64,000 nt of DNA from Bugula neritina (taxonomy: Eukaryota; Bryozoa; Gymnolaemata; Cheilostomatida; Bugulidae): assembly GCA_964035545.1 (NCBI GenBank), contig OZ037768.1, positions 18,641,700 to 18,705,699 on the forward strand, given 5' to 3'. The notes below the pieces were generated by a model, which had not been told where the DNA came from, ran no database searches, and was given only the letters and a program-made list of their open reading frames with translations. Both the position numbers and the translations under genes were made by a program. Below are positions 12,073-21,056 of the stretch, in pieces (positions within the stretch are counted from its first letter, which is position 1; the number at the start of each line of letters is the position of its first letter).

Positions 12073-15000
12073 TTAGGGTCGAGCGGGCTGCTCCAGGTCC
12101 TGCAGTCTGCGTCGTATGCGTCTTAGTTCCTCAGAGATCCTGTCCAGGCCACGATATACATCCTCCAGACTCTCCGGGGGCCCACGGTGTGTGTGCCTAG
12201 TAGTATAGGGAGTGGTACTACGCGGCCTCGGTGCGCCCTGTCTACGCCGTTCTCTTCTAGTTCGGGCCGTTTCTCGTGGCGTCCAGCGGTCTCCTTCTGC
12301 AGTAGCTTCGGCTCGAGTTACCACTACCCGGAGAGGCTGGGTGGGTGGCAACTCACAACTTGGGGGGTCTTCTGGCGGTTGAGTCTGACTAGTGGGTCGA
12401 CAGGCCGGGAACCCTTGGGACAACAGCTCCCTCTTCTTGGGATCGCTGATGTGGGGGAGAATCAGGTCCCTGAATTCTAGATAATTGTCTGCATCTACAT
12501 CAAAAATTCTGCCCGTGTGGCAGCGGCCGATACGTTGGTGCTTGAGCACGTAGTCACGCTGGAAGCTAAACTCCCCACACGGACAGAATGAGTTGACGTA
12601 ATGTTGTTGGACGTGTATCCGTAGTCGCCTGTGCGAGGTAAAGCTCCGCCCACAGGTGGGGCACTTGGTGTTGCTAGGCTCCCCACAGGCCTCAGCTATC
12701 AGGATCCGCGTCTTGGTGCTGGTCCAGTGAGACCGGGTGCTGAAAACGCGTGGTAATCCTAGCTCTCCAGCTCCTCCTAGTCCTTGAGGGGGGTCTGTAG
12801 TCTCAGATGAGGACAGGATAGACTGTTCCTCCCCTTCATCTAGTCCAATATCGACGACAGTGGCAGGGGTCTCTGTATCTCCCTCCATTACTTGTTCCTG
12901 GGGTGTCGCGATTTCGGAGGATCTTCCGAATGAGGTGAGAGTCGTAGAGGCAGGCTCTACGACTTTGTCGGTGTCAGGGTGTGCGCCGGACTCTTCTTCA
13001 ACATTCAGGTGAGTGGGTGTAATATCCATATTTGTTAGATGGCGAGAGATTAAATTCCGTGTGGCGTGTGTGCTTGCTGCGATTGGAATGAACGAAGTAT
13101 GCGTTCGTGGTTTATCGCGAGAGTCCCTCGCCTGGGTTTTTCCAACTTCGGGATCGGGTTTTTGTCCGATCTGGGTGAGGAACATCGAAGTGATCCCCTG
13201 CCGATATCGAGCCTCCCTGGTGGTGTGGTTAGGTGGTGAATAGTTGTAATACAAGGGGGGCCCTTCGTCCTCCGAGCTAAGGTATCCTTTCCCTATCTGG
13301 CCACAGTAATATTCCCCTAAGTACCCAGGAGGTCTTCGAGTCCTCTGGCTACGCCTTAGGCCTTCTGTGTCTGGCAAAGTGGCCTGTCCCCCAGGGTTGG
13401 TGGCTCTACTCTCTCCTACTTCCAGGGTAGGTGGGTCTAACCTCTCTGGTATGGCGGGGGGTGGTCTTACTGGTGGGGGCGCCTGAGGTGCTGGTTGCTC
13501 GGGGGGCTCTTGCACAGTGGGGGGTGGTTCTTGTGCTTCGGGGTTTCTCTCCGGTATGTTATAGGGAAGTTCCCACTCTCGGGTGGGGGGCGCCCTTCCT
13601 CCCCCGGTGGGTCGTCGTGCTGGCTCCAGGAGTGGTGGTGCTTGTCCTACTGCCCCAGGGCTGGCCCAGTACGGTTTTAAGCGTTTCTCGCTTTGGACGA
13701 AAATCTGTCCGGAGCGTTCTACGCGGTACGTGTGATTGGGTAGCACTTCGATGATGCAGTATGGTCCCACGAACTTGGGCTGTAATTTAGCCGACTGTCC
13801 GCGCTTCCTCCTGTAACTAATCATCCATACCCAATCGCCAGCCTGGTAGAGTGGGGGCTCGTCCGAGTCTTCCCCTCGCACTTGCCATTGTTTTTCCCTT
13901 AAGACCTCATGGGCCGTCCGCATCCTATCAACCAGCTCTCTCACGTATTCGTGGACAGGTCCCTCTGGGAGGGGGACGTGGTACGTGAGATGATCCGGGA
14001 CCCGCGTTTCCCGGCCTAGCATTAGGAAATTGGGTGTCTCCTGGGTGCTAGAGTGGGGAGTACTGCGATATGCACGCATGATCTGGGGTAGCACGGCGTC
14101 CCATTCTTCTTGGCTTTTCCCTAGTAGTAGACTTCTCAGGGCGTCCCCCAACATCCTGTTGTTGCGTTCCACTACGCCATTTCCTTGGGGGTGGTAGGGG
14201 GTGGTCCTACTTTGGTTGACCCCCCATACCCGACAGAGGTCCCTCATCAGCTGTGATTGGAACTGTGCCCCTTGATCTGTGTGGATCTGCTCCGGTAGCC
14301 CGAAATAGCAGAAAACGTGCTGATCTAAAGCTCGGGCTACCGTCGGGGCGGAGGCGTCCGGGATTGCCAAGGCATCTGCCCACCTAGTAAAATGATCCGT
14401 TAGTACCAGAATCCAGTTGTTTCCACGAGCGGACGTCGGCATGGGACCCACCAAGTCGACTGCCACTGTCTGCCACGGGCGACCGGCGTACAGCCTGCGC
14501 CGTCCCGTGGTCTCGGTAGAACGGCCATGCTTACTCGCCTGGCAGATTTCACATTGCCGGATCTGTAGCCTCACATCCCTTGTCATCCCAGGCCAGTACC
14601 ACCGCATCTGTAGGCACCGAATCACTCTACTGGTCCCCGCATGGGCTTGCTTGTGAGTCTCCCAGATGAGCTCTCTCCGGAGGGGGTGTGGGCACACAAC
14701 CCGCTCCCGTTCCTGGTGTTGCCTGTCTGCTGCCAAGGAGATGGTTAGCAATCCGTCTGAGTTGAATTTGAGGGAGTCCCAGCGGTGGCAGAACTGTTGG
14801 AATTCAACGCCCTTCTGCCGCTGCTCCTCCTCACCTGGCCGGCGCCCCTCCTTCTTGGCCCTGAATATCTCTCCCACTACCCCCGGCAGGGTTTCCTGTA
14901 ATCGGCACAAGTCCTGGACATTTCTGGCTAAGGTGGGGTTGACCCGAAGGGCCTGGACAGCATCTGAATGGACATCGGATTGCAGTCGGCCTTGTTCCCA

Positions 15001-17673
15001 CCTGTAGGCTTCTGTTTCCTTCAGTTGTGTCTCGACTTCCGAGCGGGCGGGTCCCCCGTCCCGCTTCTCTATATGGAGGCATTGCTTGCAGTCTCTCTCT
15101 GGACGACGGCTCAGACCATCAGCATTTCCATGCTTCCGGCCGGCGCGATGTTCAATCCGATATGAGAATTCTGCAAGTATTTCGAGCCACCTGGCGACCT
15201 GGCTGGAGGGTTCGGCCCGTTTGCACAGCCATATCAGTGATGCATGGTCAGTTCGTAATCTGAACGTTCTACCATATAGATATGGCCGGAAATGCTTCAC
15301 CGCCTTAACTACTGCTAGGAGTTCCTTCCTGGTCGTGCAGTAGTTTCTTTCGGCGGAGGAGAGGGCCTTGCTGTAGTACGCCACCACTACCTCGGTACCT
15401 CCTTGTACCTGGGACAACACAGCCCCCATACTGTGGTCGCTAGCGTCTGTATCCAAGATATACTGTTTGGTCGGGTCGGGGTAAGCCAGGATGGGTGCCT
15501 CCACTAGCCGGGCCTTGAGATGATCAAAAGCCTGTTGTTCTTCCTGAGTCCAACGCCACCGGACCCCTTTGGCGGTTAGCCGATTTAATGGCTGTGCCAT
15601 ACCTGCGAATTCAGGGATATACTGCCGGTAATATCCCACCAGTCCTAGGAATGCTCTTAGTTCATGGATATCTTGGGGAACAGTCCAGTCTTGTACGGCC
15701 CGTACTTTCTCGGGGTCGGTGGCAACGCCGTCCCGGCTGACCACATGTCCGAGATATTTGACTTCCTGCTGCAGGAGAGCACATTTCGAGGGTTTAAGCT
15801 TTAGCCCGGCGGCCCGGAGACGGTCAAAGACCTCGCGCAGACGACTGACATGAGTCGAAAAGTCTGGCGAGATAACAATGACGTCGTCCAGATAGACTAG
15901 CAGCGTCTTCCAGTGTAACCCACTGAGGACCTGCTCCATGAGCCGCTGAAAGGTGGCCGGGGCGGATGTCAGCCCGAATGGCAACACCTTCCATCTCCAG
16001 AGGCCATCGCGGGTGATGAACGCGGCCTTGTCCTGTGCATCAGGACTGAGGGGTACTTGCCAGTATCCACTCAGTAGGTCCAGCGTGCTGAAGTATCTAC
16101 TTCCCGCGAGGGCATCTAGCGACTCGTCTATCCGGGGGAGGGGGTAGGCATCCTGGATGGTGACGCTGTTCAACTTGCGGTAATCAACGCAGAATCTCCA
16201 GCTCCCATCCTTCTTTTTGACCAGAACGACTGGTGAGCTCCACGCACCGTGGGCTGGCTCAATCAGGTCCCGATCAAGCAAGTCCTGGACTTGCCGGCTA
16301 ACCTCCCTCTCCTTTTCCGGGCCTAGCCGTCGAGTGGGTTGTCGTATGGGGGCAGTCCCTGTTACTAGGGGTATCTCGTGCCGCACTACGTTAGTCAACC
16401 CCATGTCCTCGTCTCCTTGGCTGAATACATCTTGGTACTCTCGAAGTAACTGGGCCATCCGTTGGCGCTCCACGTTACTTCCACAACCACCACAGGCTCC
16501 CTTGTATAATTCCGCCACATGCTCTGGGACTGGTCCCATGCCAGACTCCAGGGGGCGACTCGGTGTCTCCGACGTCGCATCGAGTGTGGGCCCAACATCA
16601 GTCTCCTGAACCGAGTGATACCTGCCCACCAGTGAACCAGCCGATAACTTCACCGGCTCCGCGTAGGGGTTGATGCACTGCACCAGGAACTCTCCACGGC
16701 AGTCTAGCCGATTCAGGCTGTTTGCCAATTGTACCTTTCCGTGCATGCCCTCCACAACCCCTAGCTCAGAGATCTCCTTGCAGTTGACCCTGCACAGGAG
16801 TGTAGCCTGAGAGCGCCCGGGAATTAGGCTGTCCCGGACCACCTGTACGCCTCCTACCAGAGGCCTGCCGAACTTATCCACGCAGGTAAGTTCCTTGCCA
16901 TCCACCACTATTGCTGACTTGTTGAAGTCCATGTGGCATTGGTGCTCCTCAAGGAAGGGCATGCCAAGAATAGCATCCTCCTTCAGGTGACTCACTATGA
17001 AGGTCTCGTGGATTACGAGATCCCGAACTCTTCCGGGTAGTGAGATGAGGCCGTAAAATGGTATGCTCGATCCGTCCGCCAACGTACCGTGCTCACCATT
17101 ATACGGCTTGAGGCTTTCCCGCTCCCGAGCGCCAAGAGTGTCGAAGAGACGCCTACTCAGAAGGTTTGTGGTGCACCCAGTGTCCAACAGGAAGGTGGCA
17201 GCTTTGCCCGCAATCTTGCCGGGCAGGAAATAGCTGCTTCCGTATGGTTGGGTGTGCTTCGAGTAGTCTGTCTCTGGGGGAGGCACTTCCTGGGTCTGGA
17301 CGGTAGGCCTCTTACACGTCCTAGGGACCACGGGGGTTTTCTGAGGTTTGGAGGGCAGTCGGGGGAAATCCCGGTCGGAATCAGTATCCTCCTCCACAAC
17401 CTCCTCGGGTAACCCCGCGAACCGGTTGTTGAGTGGCCAAGCTGGAGGTTCGGGCAGGCCTTTCGGCCTCCAAGTTCTCCGGGGAGCTTGCCATTCGGAT
17501 GAGGGGGGTTTCGTCTGCGCCTCCCTGGGTGCAGAGTAAACCCTCCTCGGGTGAGTCTGGAGACTCGGCCTGCGGGTGGCGGAGATTACCGCAGGCCTTG
17601 GGTGTTTAACGGACCGCTGCGTCCTCGGGGACAGTCTTGTTGCACATGACCTGTTGTCCCACACTTCCAACAC
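12073..17673 (-). CDS. pol: Ty3/gypsy Pol polyprotein with zinc-finger C-terminal extension
   Basis: One open frame of about 1,866 codons, entered by -1 frameshifting rather than its own ATG (the first codon of the open stretch is GTG). Numbering from that codon: aspartic protease with LLDTG at 162-166 and GMPFL near 237-241; reverse transcriptase about 470-645 with FSTLDLLSGYWQ and the YLDD centre at 594-597; RNase H about 738-860 with DTDASD; integrase zinc domain H1007, H1011, C1041, C1044; catalytic triad D1073, D1133, E1169; GPY-type motif at 1303-1305. After a proline-rich linker the protein continues about 500 residues: a C2H2 finger (C1671, C1674, H1687, H1691), a second CPCG-containing finger (C1697, C1699, H1712) and a charged, coiled-coil-like end. 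No chromodomain was recognised. The enzyme motifs look intact. Confidence 0.95.
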   Translation of the reverse strand: MLEVWDNRSCATRLSPRTQRSVKHPRPAVISATRRPSLQTHPRRVYSAPREAQTKPPSSEWQAPRRTWRPKGLPEPPAWPLNNRFAGLPEEVVEEDTDSDRDFPRLPSKPQKTPVVPRTCKRPTVQTQEVPPPETDYSKHTQPYGSSYFLPGKIAGKAATFLLDTGCTTNLLSRRLFDTLGARERESLKPYNGEHGTLADGSSIPFYGLISLPGRVRDLVIHETFIVSHLKEDAILGMPFLEEHQCHMDFNKSAIVVDGKELTCVDKFGRPLVGGVQVVRDSLIPGRSQATLLCRVNCKEISELGVVEGMHGKVQLANSLNRLDCRGEFLVQCINPYAEPVKLSAGSLVGRYHSVQETDVGPTLDATSETPSRPLESGMGPVPEHVAELYKGACGGCGSNVERQRMAQLLREYQDVFSQGDEDMGLTNVVRHEIPLVTGTAPIRQPTRRLGPEKEREVSRQVQDLLDRDLIEPAHGAWSSPVVLVKKKDGSWRFCVDYRKLNSVTIQDAYPLPRIDESLDALAGSRYFSTLDLLSGYWQVPLSPDAQDKAAFITRDGLWRWKVLPFGLTSAPATFQRLMEQVLSGLHWKTLLVYLDDVIVISPDFSTHVSRLREVFDRLRAAGLKLKPSKCALLQQEVKYLGHVVSRDGVATDPEKVRAVQDWTVPQDIHELRAFLGLVGYYRQYIPEFAGMAQPLNRLTAKGVRWRWTQEEQQAFDHLKARLVEAPILAYPDPTKQYILDTDASDHSMGAVLSQVQGGTEVVVAYYSKALSSAERNYCTTRKELLAVVKAVKHFRPYLYGRTFRLRTDHASLIWLCKRAEPSSQVARWLEILAEFSYRIEHRAGRKHGNADGLSRRPERDCKQCLHIEKRDGGPARSEVETQLKETEAYRWEQGRLQSDVHSDAVQALRVNPTLARNVQDLCRLQETLPGVVGEIFRAKKEGRRPGEEEQRQKGVEFQQFCHRWDSLKFNSDGLLTISLAADRQHQERERVVCPHPLRRELIWETHKQAHAGTSRVIRCLQMRWYWPGMTRDVRLQIRQCEICQASKHGRSTETTGRRRLYAGRPWQTVAVDLVGPMPTSARGNNWILVLTDHFTRWADALAIPDASAPTVARALDQHVFCYFGLPEQIHTDQGAQFQSQLMRDLCRVWGVNQSRTTPYHPQGNGVVERNNRMLGDALRSLLLGKSQEEWDAVLPQIMRAYRSTPHSSTQETPNFLMLGRETRVPDHLTYHVPLPEGPVHEYVRELVDRMRTAHEVLREKQWQVRGEDSDEPPLYQAGDWVWMISYRRKRGQSAKLQPKFVGPYCIIEVLPNHTYRVERSGQIFVQSEKRLKPYWASPGAVGQAPPLLEPARRPTGGGRAPPTREWELPYNIPERNPEAQEPPPTVQEPPEQPAPQAPPPVRPPPAIPERLDPPTLEVGESRATNPGGQATLPDTEGLRRSQRTRRPPGYLGEYYCGQIGKGYLSSEDEGPPLYYNYSPPNHTTREARYRQGITSMFLTQIGQKPDPEVGKTQARDSRDKPRTHTSFIPIAASTHATRNLISRHLTNMDITPTHLNVEEESGAHPDTDKVVEPASTTLTSFGRSSEIATPQEQVMEGDTETPATVVDIGLDEGEEQSILSSSETTDPPQGLGGAGELGLPRVFSTRSHWTSTKTRILIAEACGEPSNTKCPTCGRSFTSHRRLRIHVQQHYVNSFCPCGEFSFQRDYVLKHQRIGRCHTGRIFDVDADNYLEFRDLILPHISDPKKRELLSQGFPACRPTSQTQPPEDPPSCELPPTQPLRVVVTRAEATAEGDRWTPRETARTRRERRRQGAPRPRSTTPYTTRHTHRGPPESLEDVYRGLDRISEELRRIRRRLQDLEQPARP
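17567..17610 (-). promoter_or_regulatory. Gag-Pol -1 ribosomal frameshift signal
   Basis: On the element's strand the heptamer G TTA AAC (17604-17610) sits in the gag/NC reading frame seven codons before the TAA stop (17586-17588). Six bases later a perfect 9-bp stem forms between GGCCTGCGG (17589-17597) and CCGCAGGCC (17567-17575) around a 13-base loop that holds the stop codon. Slipping back one base moves the ribosome exactly into the pol frame, which then stays open to 12073. GUUAAAC is a documented slippery sequence in nidoviruses. A second short hairpin follows, and pairing of the loop with downstream G-rich sequence (a pseudoknot) is possible. Confidence 0.8.
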
Positions 17674-17960
17674 GTGAGAGAAGACCCTTCGGGGCGACTA
17701 CTACGTGGCTGATTCGGCCGGTTAGTAGTTTGGGCCCGTCTCAGGGCCTTAACTTCGGCCTGTAGATCTCGCACCACCTCCAGTACCATGGAGACTTCGG
17801 CTGAGGTCGATGGGGTAGGTGCAGTAGCTGCTACCCTAGGCTCTAACTGAGCGTCCTTGTTGGGCTGACTACCGTATGACCGATCCGGTCTGTCAGTAGT
17901 TTGGGCCCGTCGCAATGTTGCGATCTCTTCTTGCAGTTTGTCCACCACCTCCAATACCAT
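17586..17960 (-). CDS. gag: Gag C-terminal part: repeat region and nucleocapsid zinc knuckle
   Basis: This frame holds two tandem copies of a roughly 55-codon repeat (SMVLEVV...LRRAQTT) and then a CCHC zinc knuckle, CWKCGTTGHVQQDCP, before a TAA stop at 17586-17588. Knuckles of this kind bind the genomic RNA. It is offset by -1 from the upstream Gag frame. Comparing the repeat copies, the first is one base shorter in a C-rich tract, which accounts for the offset. The listed start is an internal Met and is not thought to be a true initiator. Confidence 0.75.
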   Translation of the reverse strand: MVLEVVDKLQEEIATLRRAQTTDRPDRSYGSQPNKDAQLEPRVAATAPTPSTSAEVSMVLEVVRDLQAEVKALRRAQTTNRPNQPRSSRPEGSSLTCWKCGTTGHVQQDCPRGRSGPLNTQGLR

Positions 17961-18685
17961 GGAGAGTTCGGGTGGGGTTGGGGTGTAGTGGCGGCGGCCG
18001 CTACTTGAGGCCTCGGCCGAATGTCTTCGGCAGCCTCTCCCCAGTCTGACTCGACTCGTCGGGCACTGCTGTCACAGTCCTGACTCCCGCCGATCTGGTA
18101 GTACGCCTTTCCTCTGGTCAGAGCAGCCTCAATGGTCTCGACCCCAGCTGCCAAGAGATACCGTTGCAGGCTCAGGTTATTGAGCGATTGCAGGAAGATA
18201 TCAAAGGTGATGGCCTGGCGTGACTCCAGGTCTACGTTACCGTAGGCTACCTGGACTAGCTGCTCCACTTTGTTGGCGTGATCCTGTAGTGAGACCTTAG
18301 GGTCTCGTCGGAGTCCTTGTAGGCGGGCTCTCGCGTCCCGGACGGTAAGTCCGAAGCGGCCGCGCAGAGCCTCAATGATGTGGTCCCTATTCGGGCCTAC
18401 CGCATAGGGTTTGGCTCGACCTGTCAGGCAGGACCGTAGTTGCAGTAATTCCACCTGGGCCGGCCACTGGGAGGCCACGGCCACCTCGCGGAATTCCTGT
18501 AGAAATTGTTCTACATTTCCTTCACCGTCGAAGACTGGCGCTTTAAGGCGGAACCTGTCACCAGGTGGAGCCTGTACAGCTGCCCTGTCTTCCCAGAGAG
18601 TCCGAATCAATGTCTCTAGGGTGAAGCGTCCTCCTGCTGGTTCATCATCAGGCCCGAGCTCTGGCGCTGGCCTCAATGGATCCAT
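17843..18685 (-). CDS. gag: Gag capsid-like protein, N-terminal part
   Basis: Starts at ATG 18685-18683 about 50 bases after the primer-binding site and runs 280 codons. Residues from about 50 to 195 (APVFDGEGNVEQFLQEFREV onward) resemble the retrotransposon Gag capsid family: helix-rich, with a conserved tryptophan in SQWP and later ARARLQGLRRDP. The last 45 or so codons are in the wrong frame relative to the nucleocapsid repeat, so the true product either ends early, or the frame was lost by one base around 17965-17990. Confidence 0.85.
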   Translation of the reverse strand: MDPLRPAPELGPDDEPAGGRFTLETLIRTLWEDRAAVQAPPGDRFRLKAPVFDGEGNVEQFLQEFREVAVASQWPAQVELLQLRSCLTGRAKPYAVGPNRDHIIEALRGRFGLTVRDARARLQGLRRDPKVSLQDHANKVEQLVQVAYGNVDLESRQAITFDIFLQSLNNLSLQRYLLAAGVETIEAALTRGKAYYQIGGSQDCDSSARRVESDWGEAAEDIRPRPQVAAAATTPQPHPNSPWYWRWWTNCKKRSQHCDGPKLLTDRIGHTVVSPTRTLS

Positions 18686-18735
18686 TGTTGTCTCTCCCCG
18701 TAGGGGAGCATCAGCTTAGTCCGTACCAGACGATT

Positions 18736-18753
18736 ATCCCACCGCTGCCACCA
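18736..18753 (-). promoter_or_regulatory. Primer-binding site, tRNA-Leu(AAG)
   Basis: On the element's strand TGGTGGCAGCGGTGGGAT begins one base after the 5' LTR. It is complementary over 18 bases to the CCA-containing 3' end of eukaryotic tRNA-Leu(AAG), as recalled from that tRNA family. Confidence 0.82.
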
Positions 18754-18754
18754 G

Positions 18755-19470
18755 TGTAATAATTTTATGCGTAGAATGTTATGATTCGCTGCATGCAATT
18801 ATTGGTGTGGGTTGTTAGCTGATTGAACACAGTGACTCTTTGTAGGAGGGTATTTATGCACAATAAATAAGAAATGTAATACTCACAATCCCCTTTATTT
18901 ACTCCATAATATATATAAATCCAAAAATAGCAGTTAGGGAGGACAACTCCTTACATGTATGGAAAACTTACTAGTAAATTGGTAAACAAAGTATAAGATA
19001 ATTAACTAAGTGTGTTATTGTCCTGGCTTGGTAGCTCCGAGATGTGTCCTGTTGTGCTGCTGGCTGAAGACTGACTCTACTGTGTTGAGGGCCTCCTTTT
19101 ATACGTTGGGAAACATTTCCACTAGAATGTTCCGAGCGAATTCGAGGGAATTCGCTCGAATCGCAGGGATTCGCAGGGCTAGAATAAAGGAATCGCTCGA
19201 ATCGAGCGAACTTCGCAGGGAAATCCCGGTTATCTTGATTATATAAGTGTTCCTGTGAGCCGTCAGAAACAATAGCTAATCCAGTCACGTCAGTAGTAAT
19301 AAGTAGCTGGGAATAATAGCTAATCCTATCATTGCCAACTAACACTTAGCTGTTACAATACTATAGCTATGTAATGATGTATATCTAGGAAAACACGCAT
19401 TCCATGGGAATGAAGTTAATAAGAATAAGGGAAATACAGCCTTAGTTATACTATACACAATTTTACCACA
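18755..19470 (-). repeat. 5' LTR of the Ty3/gypsy element
   Basis: A direct copy of 11139-11854 at an offset of 7,616 bp, with the same TATATAA box (19239-19245) and AATAAA signal. I saw no difference between the two LTRs. Confidence 0.93.
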
Positions 19471-19474
19471 ATAG
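19471..19474. repeat. Target-site duplication (ATAG), right
   Basis: Matches 11135-11138 on the other side of the element. Confidence 0.8.
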
Positions 19475-21056
19475 CTTTGACTTCAACTCAGCTTAATAGA
19501 TTAACAGTATGCTGTAGTCAAATTTAAATGAATTATAATCTTTCACTTTATACAGTCACTCTGACTTCCAATTTTAATACCTTGACAATTGACACATAGT
19601 TTCATAATTTAGTTCATTGTATTTTAGATCAGAAAAATATTTAATTTGAACAAATAAACGTGAAGTGAAACTGTTGTTGTTGTTAACAGAAGTGCAAAAA
19701 CATATATTACTGGCCAATAATGAGCCTAGGCCTTCAAGGTTACCTACTAAAGCTTCACTCTATTACTTTTACCCTTAGTTGTGTTTACACTAAAAAGTAT
19801 ACTATGAATTTACTTTAATTTATCATAATCGTAATAATAATTATAGTTAATATTATACTTATAGTCATATTGATAGTAATACTCTGGTAGTCATGGTGTT
19901 GATGAAGCTAAGCAACTACTGCCAGTGGTCATCAAAAACCAAATCCTGGAACTGCAAAACTAATCTAGTACTAGTTGTAGTAACTACACTAAAACAGTGT
20001 GATTATAAATAATAATGATTGGTTTATGCAGTAATAAGTAGAACTTATACTTTTACCCTATGCTATAGTCATAGTGGAGAAAGAAATATAACAATAATAA
20101 CAACTATAAAAATGCAAAAATAACTTGAAAACTTAGTTATAGTATTACTGACAATCATAATTATAATACTGATGTGCTTGTAGCATGCCTATACACTTAT
20201 AGCATACCATGACCATAAAGATGCTAACATTTCCATTTTGATAATATTCACATTCACATTGTGATTGTGACATTCACATTGATGCTTGATTTGAATTTTA
20301 TATAATAAAACAATAAATATAAATTAAAACAACACTTGAACAACTACAAGTATTACATCAGTTACAGTAACAACATTATGACTATAAGTATAAGTATAAC
20401 ATTAACTAAAACTTAAACTAATAAAACATAGGGCATCATAGGCCATAGCCATAATAATAATGAGTGATAACTCATAAGACTAACACTAACAGTAACTGTA
20501 AGTGTAACTTCAGTTACTGCTATTTTTATTTATTAATCTATAAAAGTCATAATATAAATATCTATAAATATATATGTTTATAAAACAATTTATAATATAA
20601 TTTTAGTTGACAGGTTGTCTAATGAAACTGTGAAATAAGAAATCAAATACTTTTCTTGTCACCATCATATCTATGGCCGGGGCTACAATTTAAGTTTCTT
20701 TTTGGTTTTTACCTTCAGCGCTTTCGTTTCAGGTGTAGTCAGTTCAACGCCTTCTTGTAGAGTCGAAGTCAATCGGCTTTATTACGCTTTTATTTATTTA
20801 TAAACGAGCAAAGTTTCGATAAAAGGTTTTAGCGCTTGTACTAAGGGATTTGTCTGCTCTCATTCTAAAAACTCGCACCGTTACCGTCGAGCGCTGTATG
20901 AAGATTTCCGTTTCCTTTAAACCGGTTTGTGAGGTTAGTTCGTTGGCTTTCAGTTTTCCACTGCACTAGTAGTACTACTAGTTAAACATTAAAAGAATAT
21001 ACGCTTTCTTTATTTTTTACTCTCTGCACACCTCGGTTTTGAAGATATATAGCGTA
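19475..21056. other. AT-rich intergenic DNA upstream of the Rieske gene
   Basis: No gene seen. The stretch is rich in ATAATAAT and TATAGTCATA-type simple sequence. The last 350 bases are less AT-rich and probably hold the promoter and 5' UTR of the Rieske gene; a pyrimidine-rich TTTCTTTATTTTTTACTCTC run lies at about 21005-21025. Confidence 0.4.

Larger units (their letters stand above)
11139..19470 (-). mobile_element. Complete Ty3/gypsy LTR retrotransposon
   Basis: An 8,332-bp element in minus orientation: 5' LTR 18755-19470, primer-binding site, gag, a -1 frameshift site, pol (protease, reverse transcriptase, RNase H, integrase, then a long extension), polypurine tract and 3' LTR 11139-11854. 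The domain order PR-RT-RH-IN is that of Ty3/gypsy. The two 716-bp LTRs align at a constant offset of 7,616 bp with no difference noticed by eye, so insertion is recent. Internal GC content is far higher than in the host DNA. Pol is one unbroken frame, but gag shows an apparent one-base frame break before its zinc knuckle. No membrane-spanning envelope-like ORF was seen. Confidence 0.95.

Noticed and set aside
13431-16609. Numerous plus-strand frames of 60-130 codons opposite pol
   Set aside because: They are antisense shadows of the GC-rich pol frame.
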